Source: Gammaproteobacteria bacterium (GTDB lineage: Bacteria > Pseudomonadota > Gammaproteobacteria > HTCC5015). Taken from it: 64,000 bases of DNA. The stretch is taken from NCBI GenBank assembly GCA_016928055.1, contig JAFGLM010000033.1:34764-98763 (forward strand), in the 5' to 3' direction. The position numbers and the translations under genes are program-made. Of this stretch, positions 38,883 through 49,990 are shown piece by piece; the first letter of the stretch is position 1; the number at the start of each line of letters is the position of its first letter. The notes under the pieces were generated by a model, which was not told the DNA's origin, searched no databases, and saw nothing but the letters and a program-made list of their open reading frames with translations.

Positions 38883-40043
38883 GTGAAAAACCTCGAACCA
38901 GAACTGGCTGCACGACAAGCGAATCATCTTTATCGATCGCGTCGCATCAATGACACACCTCAGGGTCCGGAGTGTGTCATTGACGGGCAGTCGCTTATTA
39001 ACTTTTGTAGTAACGATTATCTTGGTCTTGCCAACCATCCGGCCGTTAATGCCTCTTTTCGCAAAGGCATTAACCGCTGGGGCAGTGGCAGCGGTGCCGC
39101 GCATTTGGTCAATGGTCATACTGCGGCGCACCACGCGCTGGAAGAGGAGCTGGCCGATTTCATCGGTCGAGAGCGAGCGTTATTGTTTTCAACCGGTTAT
39201 ATGGCCAACCTTGGCGTCGCCACCGCCCTGCTTGAACGCGGTGACGCAGTCTTTGAGGATCGACTTAACCACGCTTCCTTGCTGGATGCCGGCTTACTAA
39301 GTCGAGCACGATTCCAGCGCTACCGGCACACAGATGTTGGCGACCTCGAGGAAAAACTGTCCAGCCGGGTTGAAGGCGAAAAACTGGTCTTAACTGACGG
39401 CGTCTTCAGCATGGACGGCGATATTGCACCCCTGACAGCGCTGGCGGAAACCTGCCAAAAACAGCAGGCATGGTTGATGGTCGATGATGCTCATGGATTA
39501 GGTGTACTGGCAGAGAAGGGTCGTGGCAGCCTGGCTCAGGCCAATCTAACTGCAGAACAAGTCCCGATCCTGATGGCAACACTGGGTAAAGCATTTGGAA
39601 CTTTCGGCGCTTTTGTCGCCGGCAGCGAAGCTTTGATTGAAACCCTGATACAAAAAGCGCGCAGCTACATTTATACCACCGCGATTCCTGCCGCATTGGC
39701 TGAAGCAACCCGCACCGGCCTGCAGGTCGTCCGCAATGAAGACTGGCGCCGTACTTATTTGTTCGAGCTGGTGGCAAGATTTAAACAGTTTGCCGGTGAG
39801 ACCGGCTTGCCGGTGATGCCGTCCGATACACCCATACAACCGATACAGGTAGGCAGTGCAGAGCAAGCGCTCGCGATCAGCCAGGCTTTATTCGACGAAG
39901 GTATTTTAATTACCGCTATCAGGCCCCCGACCGTACCTGAGGGCAGTGCGCGCTTACGCCTGACCTTTAGCGCCTCGCATACGGAAAAACACCTGCAACA
40001 GCTCTTTACCGTTTTGGAGAAGTGCTTCCCATCACCTGCATAG
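38883..40043 (+). CDS. bioF: 8-amino-7-oxononanoate synthase
   Basis: PLP enzyme condensing pimeloyl-ACP (or CoA) with alanine. It is 386 residues. The PLP lysine is K236 in MATLGKAFGTFGAF, and the cofactor-contacting aspartate is in MVDDAHGLGVLG-like VDDAHGLGVL. The start is GTG. It follows bioB and is followed 9 bp later by a small secreted protein gene instead of the usual bioH/bioC. Confidence 0.95.
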   Translation: MKNLEPELAARQANHLYRSRRINDTPQGPECVIDGQSLINFCSNDYLGLANHPAVNASFRKGINRWGSGSGAAHLVNGHTAAHHALEEELADFIGRERALLFSTGYMANLGVATALLERGDAVFEDRLNHASLLDAGLLSRARFQRYRHTDVGDLEEKLSSRVEGEKLVLTDGVFSMDGDIAPLTALAETCQKQQAWLMVDDAHGLGVLAEKGRGSLAQANLTAEQVPILMATLGKAFGTFGAFVAGSEALIETLIQKARSYIYTTAIPAALAEATRTGLQVVRNEDWRRTYLFELVARFKQFAGETGLPVMPSDTPIQPIQVGSAEQALAISQALFDEGILITAIRPPTVPEGSARLRLTFSASHTEKHLQQLFTVLEKCFPSPA

Positions 40044-40052
40044 TCGATAATA

Positions 40053-40433
40053 ATGACGCCCATGCCTCGGAAAACACATTTACTGCCTTTGGTATTTCTG
40101 GCGTTCATGCTTGGAGGCAATAGTCTGGCCGAAAGCAAACGTGTGCATGTTTATCAGTTGCCGCAACAAACCTGGGATGTACGTCCCGGCGATACCCTCA
40201 GTGGGATCAGCGCCGCCTTATTGCCGGGATCTCGTGCCGATCAACGCGAATTGATGCAAAGTATCCTGGAAATCAATCCGGATGCTTTTATCAATCGCAA
40301 CCCAAACCGGTTGCGCGCTTATGTCAGACTGGTGTTGCCGGGTGAAGTGGAAACGTATTCGGTTTCCGCAGAAGACAGCACCACTCACGTTCAGCAATTT
40401 AACTGGGGAAGTATTCAGCGACGCGAGCAGTGA
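40053..40433 (+). CDS. Small exported LysM-like (FimV N-terminal-like) protein
   Basis: 126 residues. A signal peptide (LPLVFLAFMLGGNSLAES) is followed by one LysM-like unit WDVRPGDTLSGISAALLPG ... LEINPDAFINRNPNRLRAYVRLVLP. The arrangement resembles the LysM region of FimV-type proteins, without their long C-terminus. It probably binds peptidoglycan in the periplasm. It is 9 bp after bioF and is likely on the same transcript; no functional tie to biotin is known. Confidence 0.75.
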   Translation: MTPMPRKTHLLPLVFLAFMLGGNSLAESKRVHVYQLPQQTWDVRPGDTLSGISAALLPGSRADQRELMQSILEINPDAFINRNPNRLRAYVRLVLPGEVETYSVSAEDSTTHVQQFNWGSIQRREQ

Positions 40434-40458
40434 TTTGCGCTATTGATGCAATGTGCTG

Positions 40459-41133
40459 TTAAAGCAATCCCGTTTCAGCAAACGACAAACAATTACTGTC
40501 ACCCACCACCAGGTGATCCAGTAAACGAATATCCACCAGATTCAGCGCTGCGGCGATTCGTTCAGTAATTGAGCGATCAGCCACACTCGGCTCACATACA
40601 CCGGACGGATGGTTATGCGCCAGAATCAGCGCTGCCGCATTGTGCTCCAATGCGCGCTTGACGATTTCGCGCGGATAGACGCTGGCACTGTCGATGGTAC
40701 CGCGAAACATTTCTTCGTAAGCAATAACGCGGTGTTTGTTATCCAGAAACAAACAGGCAAATACTTCATGCGGATAATCGCGCATACGCAATAAAAGATA
40801 ATTGCGCGTATCGGCCGGTGAGGTCAGTTGCTGTCCGCGCGCCAGACATTCGGATAGATAACGACGCGCCATTTCCATAACTGCCTTTAGTTGCACATAT
40901 TTGGCGACGCCCAGACCGTTTATGGTTTTGATCGAACTCGATTCGGCCGACAGCAGGTCTCGAAAGCCCTTGAAGTGATCGATTAGTTCCTGGCCCAGCT
41001 CAACAGCGGATTTGCCTTTGCAGCCGGTGCGTAAAAATATCGCCAGCAATTCAGCATCGCTTAAGCACCCTGCCCCGTGACTCAACAGTTTTTCCCGCGG
41101 TTGTTCGGCCGGGTCCCAGTCTTTGATACCCAT
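40459..41133 (-). CDS. radC: RadC-family JAB/MPN-domain protein
   Basis: 224 residues with an N-terminal helix-hairpin-helix segment ([16 protein letters not shown]) and a C-terminal MPN domain whose metal site is [14 protein letters not shown]. The complete JAMM-like motif suggests a metal-binding hydrolase, but the role of RadC is uncertain despite the DNA-repair label. It is divergent from coaBC, a classical placement. Confidence 0.93.
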   Translation of the reverse strand: MGIKDWDPAEQPREKLLSHGAGCLSDAELLAIFLRTGCKGKSAVELGQELIDHFKGFRDLLSAESSSIKTINGLGVAKYVQLKAVMEMARRYLSECLARGQQLTSPADTRNYLLLRMRDYPHEVFACLFLDNKHRVIAYEEMFRGTIDSASVYPREIVKRALEHNAAALILAHNHPSGVCEPSVADRSITERIAAALNLVDIRLLDHLVVGDSNCLSFAETGLL

Positions 41134-41214
41134 AGCTTGAATGCCCTGTTAGTTATTTTTGATTTCATTACAGTACAAGCCAGTCTAGCGGCTGTTTGAT
41201 ACACTTGGAATCCT

Positions 41215-42444
41215 ATGAAAGGACTAGAACAAAAACGAATAATACTCGGTGTAACCGGTGGCATCGCAGCGTATAAAAGCGCCGAACTGGTTCGTCGCTT
41301 AATGGAACAGGGGGCTGACGTGCAGGTGGTGATGACCACCGCAGCCTGCGAATTCATCACACCACTGACTTTTCAGGCGCTTTCCGGCCACCCGGTACGC
41401 TGTGAGTCATTCGACACCTCCAGCGAAGCCGCCATGAGCCATATCGAGCTGGCACGCTGGGCGGACGCGGTTCTGGTCGCGCCATGCAGCGCCAATACAC
41501 TGGCCAAAATTGCCGGTGGTATCGCCGACAATTTACTCACCACCCTGATACTGGCAACAGATGCACCGCTATTACTGGCACCCGCCATGAATCAACAGAT
41601 GTGGGCACAATCGACCACCGCCGAGAATGTAAACTCACTGGCGGTAAAGGGCATCAAAATTCTCGGGCCGGATATTGGTGAACAAGCCTGTGGTGATCTG
41701 GGCGCCGGCCGCATGCTGGAACCGGATCAACTGGTCGATGCACTCATTCAGTCCTTTCAACATCTGGCTTTTGCCGGGCAACGTATCCTGATTACCGCCG
41801 GGCCGACGCGGGAAGCGATTGATCCGGTCAGATTCCTGAGCAATCGCAGCTCCGGCAAGATGGGCTATGCGCTGGCCCGAGCCGCCCGTGAAGCCGGTGC
41901 TGCAGTAACGCTGATTTCCGGCCCATCCGTTCTGGCAACCCCGGCAGGAATTGATGTTATTAGCGTCGAAACTGCCGCTGAAATGCATTCGGCGGTAATG
42001 GCTCATATCAGTAAGGCCGGTATCTTTATCGGCTGCGCGGCGGTGGCTGACTACCGTCTGGCCGAACCCGCCAGCGAAAAGCTAAAAAAACAGGCGGACT
42101 CAATACAACTGACCCTGGTAAAAAATGCCGATATTCTTGCCGAGGTGGCAGCCTTACCGAATCCACCCTTCACAGTGGGGTTCGCGGCCGAGACCAGTCA
42201 TCTGATTGAAAACGCGCGTGAAAAATTACAACGCAAACATCTGAATTTAATCGCTGCCAATCAGGTCGGTGACAATCAGGGCTTTGATCAGGATGACAAT
42301 GAGCTAACGGTTATCTGGCAAGACGGTCAAGTGGAGCTGCCCTCCAGCAGCAAAAATCAACTGGCGAAAAAACTGCTGGAAATTATCGCACAACACTATT
42401 TCCAAAAATCACAACCGGAAAATAATGAAAAACATCCAACTTAA
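41215..42444 (+). CDS. coaBC: Bifunctional phosphopantothenoylcysteine decarboxylase / synthetase
   Basis: Two steps of coenzyme A synthesis. It is 409 residues: the N-terminal flavin decarboxylase CoaC (about 1-185) has [20 protein letters not shown] and [13 protein letters not shown], including the catalytic histidine and cysteine. The C-terminal synthetase CoaB has [26 protein letters not shown] sequence and the lysine-containing [10 protein letters not shown]. It overlaps dut by 20 bp. Confidence 0.96.
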   Translation: MKGLEQKRIILGVTGGIAAYKSAELVRRLMEQGADVQVVMTTAACEFITPLTFQALSGHPVRCESFDTSSEAAMSHIELARWADAVLVAPCSANTLAKIAGGIADNLLTTLILATDAPLLLAPAMNQQMWAQSTTAENVNSLAVKGIKILGPDIGEQACGDLGAGRMLEPDQLVDALIQSFQHLAFAGQRILITAGPTREAIDPVRFLSNRSSGKMGYALARAAREAGAAVTLISGPSVLATPAGIDVISVETAAEMHSAVMAHISKAGIFIGCAAVADYRLAEPASEKLKKQADSIQLTLVKNADILAEVAALPNPPFTVGFAAETSHLIENAREKLQRKHLNLIAANQVGDNQGFDQDDNELTVIWQDGQVELPSSSKNQLAKKLLEIIAQHYFQKSQPENNEKHPT

Positions 42445-42880
42445 AATCCTTAATGATCAAATCGGGCAGGACATTCCACTGCCGACTTATGCCACTGATG
42501 GTTCTGCCGGCATCGATTTGCGTGCCTGCATTAAACAGGAAATGCCTTTAACACCGGGTGCCACCGAGCTGATTCCAACCGGTATCGCGATACATATTGA
42601 AGATCCGGGGCTGGCGGCGATGATCCTGCCGCGCTCGGGTTTGGGACACAAGCATGGCATCGTACTGGGTAACCTGGTCGGATTAATCGACTCGGACTAT
42701 CAGGGTGAATTGATGGTCTCGTGCTGGAATCGAGGTAGTGAAAGCTATACCATCCACCCCGGCGAGCGCATCGCGCAGATGATTCTGGTGCCGGTTGTGC
42801 AGGCCCAATTTGAAATTGTCGATGAATTCGATAGCAGTGATCGTGGGGCAGGTGGCTTTGGTTCGTCCGGTCGTCACTAG
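42425..42880 (+). CDS. dut: dUTP pyrophosphatase
   Basis: Trimeric dUTPase that keeps uracil out of DNA and supplies dUMP. It is 151 residues with all five motifs: [41 protein letters not shown] and [10 protein letters not shown]. It overlaps the coaBC end by 20 bp, as in many gammaproteobacteria. Confidence 0.97.
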   Translation: MKNIQLKILNDQIGQDIPLPTYATDGSAGIDLRACIKQEMPLTPGATELIPTGIAIHIEDPGLAAMILPRSGLGHKHGIVLGNLVGLIDSDYQGELMVSCWNRGSESYTIHPGERIAQMILVPVVQAQFEIVDEFDSSDRGAGGFGSSGRH

Positions 42881-42916
42881 CAGTCGCAAACCAAACAAAA
42901 AGGGATAAATTATTTA

Positions 42917-44290
42917 ATGAACATTCCTGCAGCAATTTTCCGTGCCTACGATATTCGCGGTATTGTTTCTGACGCGTTGACACCGGAAGTGGTTGAGCGT
43001 ATCGGCCAGGCATTTGGTTCTGAAGCAGCCGCGCAAGGTCAGCAAACCGTTGTAATCGGTCGTGACGGTCGTCTATCCAGTCCGATACTGGCAAAAGCAC
43101 TCGCAGCCGGGCTGCAACGGGCAGGTCGTGACGTTGTCGATATCGGCCTGGTGCCAACGCCGGTATTGTACTTTGCCACCTATTTTCTCAATACCGGCAC
43201 CGGCATCATGATTACCGGCAGTCATAATCCGCCTGATTACAATGGCCTGAAAATGATGATCGACGGCAACACGCTGTTTGGTGATGACATTCAGAAGTTA
43301 CGCATTCGAATCGAAAACGGCGATATCATTGATGGCGAAGGCGAATTTACTGAACAAGACGTGGTGCAGGATTATATCCAGCATATTGTTGGCGACGTAA
43401 AGTTAGGCCGACCCATCAAGTTTGCAGTCGACTGCGGCAACGGAGCAGCGGGCGATGTTGCCGTTAAGTTGTTTAAGGCTTTCGGTCTTGAACCGATTGA
43501 ATTGTTTTGCGATGTTGACGGCACATTTCCGAACCATCACCCTGATCCAAGCAAAGAAGAAAATCTCGTTGACTTACGCAATACGATAGCCGAAAACAAT
43601 CTGGAACTGGGTCTGGCCTTTGATGGCGACGGCGACCGGATTGGCGTGGTCGATGGTGACGGAAATGTTATCTGGCCGGACCGGCAGATGATTCTGTATG
43701 CACGCGATATTCTGAAACGTAATTCCGGCGCAACAATTGTTTTTGATGTCAAATGTTCAAAACATTTGCGTTCAGCGATTGTCGAAGCCGGCGGCAAACC
43801 AGTGATGTCGAAGACCGGGCATTCATTTATTAAGTTGACACTTAAGAAAACCGGCGCATTGCTGGGCGGCGAAATGAGCGGCCATATCTTTTTCAAAGAA
43901 CGCTGGTTTGGATTTGACGATGCGCTATATTCGGCAATACGTTTGCTGGAAATTTTGTCGCATGTCGAACAAAGTCCTCAGGAAATATTTGCGGCTTTAC
44001 CTAATAGCGTCAATACACCGGAATTGAATATCAAGTTTGCTGAAGGCGAACACTATGAGTTTATCGAACAGTTTATTGCTAAGGCGAAGTTTAAAGATGC
44101 GGAGATTGTAAGTATCGACGGTATTCGAGCCGACTTTGCCGATGGTTGGGGTCTGGTGCGCGCATCCAATACCACGCCATCGCTGGTAATGCGATTTGAA
44201 GCCGACACACATGACGCTTTGCAACGCATACAAGATCAGTTTCGCGAGCAAATGCTGAAAATTAATCCGGATCTTAGCTTGCCTTTTTAG
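42917..44290 (+). CDS. algC: Phosphomannomutase / phosphoglucomutase
   Basis: Interconverts hexose 1- and 6-phosphates for LPS, exopolysaccharide and nucleotide-sugar synthesis. It is 457 residues. The phosphoserine loop is TGSHNPPDYNG, the metal loop is DGDGDRIG, sugar-binding GGEMSGHIFF and phosphate-binding RASNTTPSLVMRFE. Length and place (dut-algC-argB) match Pseudomonas AlgC. Substrate breadth is inferred. Confidence 0.93.
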   Translation: MNIPAAIFRAYDIRGIVSDALTPEVVERIGQAFGSEAAAQGQQTVVIGRDGRLSSPILAKALAAGLQRAGRDVVDIGLVPTPVLYFATYFLNTGTGIMITGSHNPPDYNGLKMMIDGNTLFGDDIQKLRIRIENGDIIDGEGEFTEQDVVQDYIQHIVGDVKLGRPIKFAVDCGNGAAGDVAVKLFKAFGLEPIELFCDVDGTFPNHHPDPSKEENLVDLRNTIAENNLELGLAFDGDGDRIGVVDGDGNVIWPDRQMILYARDILKRNSGATIVFDVKCSKHLRSAIVEAGGKPVMSKTGHSFIKLTLKKTGALLGGEMSGHIFFKERWFGFDDALYSAIRLLEILSHVEQSPQEIFAALPNSVNTPELNIKFAEGEHYEFIEQFIAKAKFKDAEIVSIDGIRADFADGWGLVRASNTTPSLVMRFEADTHDALQRIQDQFREQMLKINPDLSLPF

Positions 44291-44305
44291 CATTAAGATT
44301 TTTAG

Positions 44306-45987
<1,682 letters not shown>

Positions 45988-46035
45988 CCCAAATCAATTC
46001 ATAGCTGATATCTAGCAAGCTATCGGTAGCTGCAC

Positions 46036-46710
46036 CTATAACTTTACAGCTTCAGCGATACCATGTTCGCGTTGATAATTTCGCATCGCTTCGACATGCG
46101 ATGCCAGATCCTCGCGCTCTTCCATATAAAGCATCAAGTCATCCAGCTTGGCAATACAATGCACTGGAATACCAATATGATGTTTCACTTCATCAATTGC
46201 TGATTCCGCACCACTGCCGCGTTCCTGACGATCCAGCGAGATAATCACGCCGGCCGGTTCCGCTCCCGCTGCGCGTATTTGCTGCACCGCTGCTTTCACT
46301 GCCGTACCGGCGGTAATAACATCATCGATAATCAATACCCGCCCTTTTAAGGGCCCGCCGACTATCGAACCACCCTCAGCATAAGACTTGGCTTCCTTGC
46401 GATTGTAAACAAAGGGCACATTCTTGCCATGCTGCTCGGCCAGTGCAATCGCGGTCGCGACAGCCAACGTGATGCCTTTATAGGCCGGCCCAAATAACAC
46501 ATTGAATTTCAAATCCGCATCGACGATGGCCTGTGCATAAAAACGACCCAGCTTGCCAATACCCTGACCTGTATTAAACAAACCAGCATTAAAGAAATAT
46601 GGGCTTTGGCGACCGGATTTCAGCGTAAAATCGCCAAATTCCAGCACACCCTGCTGAATGAGAAACTCAAGAAACGCCTGTTTAAAATTCTGCATATTCA
46701 TTTTTGCCAT
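46036..46710 (-). CDS. pyrE: Orotate phosphoribosyltransferase
   Basis: Makes orotidine 5'-phosphate from orotate and PRPP. It is up to 224 residues with TLKSGRQSPYFFNAGLF, the substrate loop YNRKEAKSYAEGG and the PRPP motif VLIIDDVITAGTA. Starts at 46710, 46701 and 46695 are all ATG and none has a good ribosome site; the last (MQNFKQAF) matches homologues best. It is divergent from xthA. Confidence 0.95.
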   Translation of the reverse strand: MAKMNMQNFKQAFLEFLIQQGVLEFGDFTLKSGRQSPYFFNAGLFNTGQGIGKLGRFYAQAIVDADLKFNVLFGPAYKGITLAVATAIALAEQHGKNVPFVYNRKEAKSYAEGGSIVGGPLKGRVLIIDDVITAGTAVKAAVQQIRAAGAEPAGVIISLDRQERGSGAESAIDEVKHHIGIPVHCIAKLDDLMLYMEEREDLASHVEAMRNYQREHGIAEAVKL

Positions 46711-46845
46711 TTTAATTCAATTCAATTCACGAAATAGAGTTACTAACTGAGCACTCTGCAGTAGTTTTGACTGTTTTGTCCCTCAGACCCTGTAAATGTT
46801 CATGCTAAAGTAGCGCCCTTGTCCTGACAACCACAACCCGACATT

Positions 46846-47622
46846 ATGCGCATAATCAGTTTAAACGCCAATGGCATCAGAGCCGCTGCACGGAAAGGTT
46901 TTTTTGGCTGGCTTTCCAAACAGCATGCCGATGTGGTCTGCGTCCAGGAAACCAAGGCCCAGATTGCCCAGCTGCAGGACGATATTTTTTACCCCCAGGG
47001 CTTTCACTGCTATTACCACGATGCCGAAAAAAGGGGCTATAGCGGTGTCGCCCTGTACTGCAAGCAGAAACCCAACCGCGTTATTGCTGGTCTGGAGGCG
47101 CCTGAGTTCGACCGTGAAGGACGCTATCTGGAGGCGCAATTCAATGGAATATCGGTTGTTTCAGTCTATTTACCCTCCGGTTCCTCCAGCGAGGAGCGCC
47201 AACAGGCCAAATTTCGCTTTCTGGACCTGTTTATGCCCTATTTGCGCGGTCTGCACCGCCGCAAGCGCGAAACCATATTGTGCGGCGACTGGAATATCGC
47301 CCATAAGGAGATCGACTTAAAGAACTGGCGAGGCAATCAGAAAAATTCCGGGTTTCTGCCTGAAGAAAGGGCCTGGATGGATGAATTATTCGGCCCTGCC
47401 GGTTTTGTGGATGCTTTTCGCCAGATCAAACAGGAACCCGATCAATATACCTGGTGGTCCAATCGCGGCCAGGCCTGGGCAAACAATGTGGGTTGGCGTA
47501 TCGACTATCAGATCGTTACCCCGGGTCTGGCTGATAAAGTTCAGGCGACTTCCATTTACAAGGATGAGCGGTTTTCGGATCATGCGCCCCTGATAATTGA
47601 CTATGCGCTGGAGCTGATGTGA
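46846..47622 (+). CDS. xthA: Exodeoxyribonuclease III (AP endonuclease)
   Basis: Base-excision repair nuclease that cuts at abasic sites and trims 3' ends. It is 258 residues. The catalytic residues are all present: E35 in QETKAQ, D148 and N150 in CGDWNIAH, D220 in WRIDYQ and H246 in SDHAPL. In Pseudomonas the same place beside pyrE is held by Crc, a relative with degenerate catalysis; here the site is intact, so a nuclease is the better call. It overlaps the next gene by 4 bp. Confidence 0.92.
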   Translation: MRIISLNANGIRAAARKGFFGWLSKQHADVVCVQETKAQIAQLQDDIFYPQGFHCYYHDAEKRGYSGVALYCKQKPNRVIAGLEAPEFDREGRYLEAQFNGISVVSVYLPSGSSSEERQQAKFRFLDLFMPYLRGLHRRKRETILCGDWNIAHKEIDLKNWRGNQKNSGFLPEERAWMDELFGPAGFVDAFRQIKQEPDQYTWWSNRGQAWANNVGWRIDYQIVTPGLADKVQATSIYKDERFSDHAPLIIDYALELM

Positions 47623-48995
47623 GCAATTTCGACAGCACGAACAAGCAGAGCTGGAAAGAAGTCCTGCACGTCTATTCTCGGCCCCGCGTCATCGGCATGC
47701 TGTTTCTGGGATTTTCAGCTGGACTGCCTTTTCCATTGGTTTTCACGACGCTGAATACCTGGTTGCGGGACGTTGGCGTCGAGCGTACCACCATCGGTTT
47801 TTTTGCCTGGGTTGGTCTCACGTATTCAATTAAAGTCTTTTGGGCACCGGTCATCGATCGGGCACGCATACCGATTTTAACGGGCATACTCGGACAACGT
47901 CGGAGCTGGATGCTTGTTGCCCAAACCGGAGTCATTATCGGTTTGATCGGTATTGCCTATACCAACCCGATCGTGCAAATCACCACCGTCGCTTTGTTTT
48001 CCCTGCTGATTGCTTTCTCATCGGCTACGCAAGATGTTGCCGTTGATGCTTATCGAATCGAAGCTGTAAAACCAGAGTTACAGGGTGCTATGGCCGGCAC
48101 CTACCAAAGCGGCTGGCGTATTGCAGCTGCTCTGGTCGGCGGTGCGGCAGCACTTTATCTGGCAGAGTTTTTTTCCTGGCAGGTATCGTATTTGTGTATG
48201 GCGATATGCATGGGTGTCGGTGTGACTACCGTTTTATTTATTGAGGAACCTGAACATTCAATTGCCCGCGAAATCGCAATGAGTGAAGAACGGGTTGTTA
48301 ATTATCTGGAACGCGCTGCGCATGTCCCGAATTATCTACGCAATCCAACCGCCTGGTTTATTGGCGCGGTTGTTTGTCCGTTTGCTGAATTTTTTAAACG
48401 CAATGGTTACTGGGCAATTGTGCTATTGCTGTTTATCGCGCTATACCGGGTCAGCGATATCGTTATGGCCAATATGGCTTATCCATTGTATGTTGATCTT
48501 GATTTCAGTAAGGCTGAAATTGCCAACGTCGCCAAAATTTTCGGCATCACCATGACGATTTTTGGCGCGATGTTCGGTGGAGCCCTGGTTTATCGAATCG
48601 GTGTACTAAAAACTTTACTGTTGGGTGCGATCTTGGTTGCCGTTACCACGTTGCTCTTCGCACAACTGGCTGTTGCAGGGAAAAGCCTTGCAGGTTTGGC
48701 GTTAGTTATCAGTGCGGACAATTTTTCAGGCGGTCTGGCGGGATCGGCATTTATCGCTTTTCTATCGCGCCTTACCAACACGACTTATACAGCAACCCAA
48801 TACGCACTGTTCAGTTCACTCATGACGTTGCCGGCAAAATTCTTAAGCGGTTTTTCCGGAATCATTGTCGATGCACACGGTTATCCGAGCTTTTTTGTTT
48901 ATTCAGCCTGCCTCGGTATTCCCGCCATCATGCTGGTGATCTATCTGCTCTACAATCAACATCATATTCCTGCACCGTCTACCGGCGATCAGTGA
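47619..48995 (+). CDS. AmpG-like MFS permease
   Basis: 458 residues with 12 to 14 membrane segments. The start region (PRVIGMLFLGFSAGLPFPLVFTTLNTWLRDVGV), TTIGFFAWVGLTYSIKVFWAPVIDR and SATQDVAVDAYRIE match the AmpG family, which imports anhydro-muropeptides for cell-wall recycling. The start is GTG, overlapping xthA (GTGA). Specificity is inferred from the family, and no ampD or ampC is nearby. It is convergent with hemD (17-bp overlap). Confidence 0.82.
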   Translation: MSNFDSTNKQSWKEVLHVYSRPRVIGMLFLGFSAGLPFPLVFTTLNTWLRDVGVERTTIGFFAWVGLTYSIKVFWAPVIDRARIPILTGILGQRRSWMLVAQTGVIIGLIGIAYTNPIVQITTVALFSLLIAFSSATQDVAVDAYRIEAVKPELQGAMAGTYQSGWRIAAALVGGAAALYLAEFFSWQVSYLCMAICMGVGVTTVLFIEEPEHSIAREIAMSEERVVNYLERAAHVPNYLRNPTAWFIGAVVCPFAEFFKRNGYWAIVLLLFIALYRVSDIVMANMAYPLYVDLDFSKAEIANVAKIFGITMTIFGAMFGGALVYRIGVLKTLLLGAILVAVTTLLFAQLAVAGKSLAGLALVISADNFSGGLAGSAFIAFLSRLTNTTYTATQYALFSSLMTLPAKFLSGFSGIIVDAHGYPSFFVYSACLGIPAIMLVIYLLYNQHHIPAPSTGDQ

Positions 48996-49809
48996 ATCTG
49001 GCTGTCAGCTCGGTCACCATCGGCTTCATAAAAAAACTGTCTTCCGGCATCACATCAATCTGCCAACCGGCAATCCTAATGGCGTCTGCAACCACCGGTC
49101 CGACAGCGGCGATAACTGTTTGTGATATCGCCTTATCAAGATTTTCTTTTTGTCCCAATTTATTAGCAACGTCCAATAATCGTTTTAATTGCGGTTGACT
49201 GGTAAAGGTAATGGCGTCAATCGACCCGGATAACAGCTCATTAATTAATTCCTCAACCTTTTTATCATCGCTATCCGCCGCGTAGCGATAGGGAGCAACC
49301 GTAACAACATCGGCCTTTCTGTTCTTCAGATACTCGACTAACTTTGAATTGGGATCATCGCCGTAAAGTTGCACCGCCACCCGACAACTCTCCAGATTCA
49401 TCCGTTCCAGAGTCGCAATAATTCCATCGGTAGTCGGTATTTCGGCCACAATGTCCGGCTTCAGGCCGACTTGTTTCAGCGCCTGTCCCGGTTTCGGTCC
49501 CCGACTGATCAGACAGGTATTCCCCAGGCTGTTAATAAAAGCTTCAAGTAAATTTCCCCTGCGTGCAAATCCAAGCAAGCGTCTCAGCCCCTCACCGGTG
49601 AGTAAAATCAAATCGTCATAGGGTTTTTGGATACATTCTTCCAGCCAATGATATATTGCGTCTGTTTCCGGTGAATCATAAATCGCCACCAAAGGGCAGC
49701 GAACAACCGTTGCACCGCGCTTAATCAGCATTTGTGCCAGCACATCTAGTTGTCTGCTTTCAGGCACTGCAATTCTTTTGCCAGCCAGTGGATTTGCCTC
49801 ATTCAACAC
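48979..49809 (-). CDS. hemD: Uroporphyrinogen-III synthase-like protein
   Basis: 276 residues with the two-domain HemD fold: GKRIAVPESRQLDVLAQML at the start, LLTGEGLRRLLGF, and a second half with DAITFTSQPQLKRLLDVA and AAVGPVVADAIRIAGW. This enzyme closes and inverts ring D in haem synthesis. Sequence conservation in the family is low and hemC is not adjacent, so a paralogue with another role is possible. It is convergent with the AmpG-like gene. Confidence 0.78.
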   Translation of the reverse strand: MLNEANPLAGKRIAVPESRQLDVLAQMLIKRGATVVRCPLVAIYDSPETDAIYHWLEECIQKPYDDLILLTGEGLRRLLGFARRGNLLEAFINSLGNTCLISRGPKPGQALKQVGLKPDIVAEIPTTDGIIATLERMNLESCRVAVQLYGDDPNSKLVEYLKNRKADVVTVAPYRYAADSDDKKVEELINELLSGSIDAITFTSQPQLKRLLDVANKLGQKENLDKAISQTVIAAVGPVVADAIRIAGWQIDVMPEDSFFMKPMVTELTARFTDRR

Positions 49810-49990
49810 TATTGCTACTCCAATTTTTTATAAAATTAAGTTTATATTATCCGCGCAGATGCAACGCTTATAGGTATATTATTGCAAAATCGGCAAAGAT
49901 ACTGGATATAGGCACAACAGGCATCAATTTCCGATCCGGGGCGCAGTCGGACCGGAGTACACAAATAGCGGACTACAGCAGCGGCAAATA

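Noticed and set aside
46846..47622. Crc (catabolite repression control protein)
   Set aside because: Place next to pyrE suggests Crc, but all ExoIII catalytic residues are present, unlike Crc.
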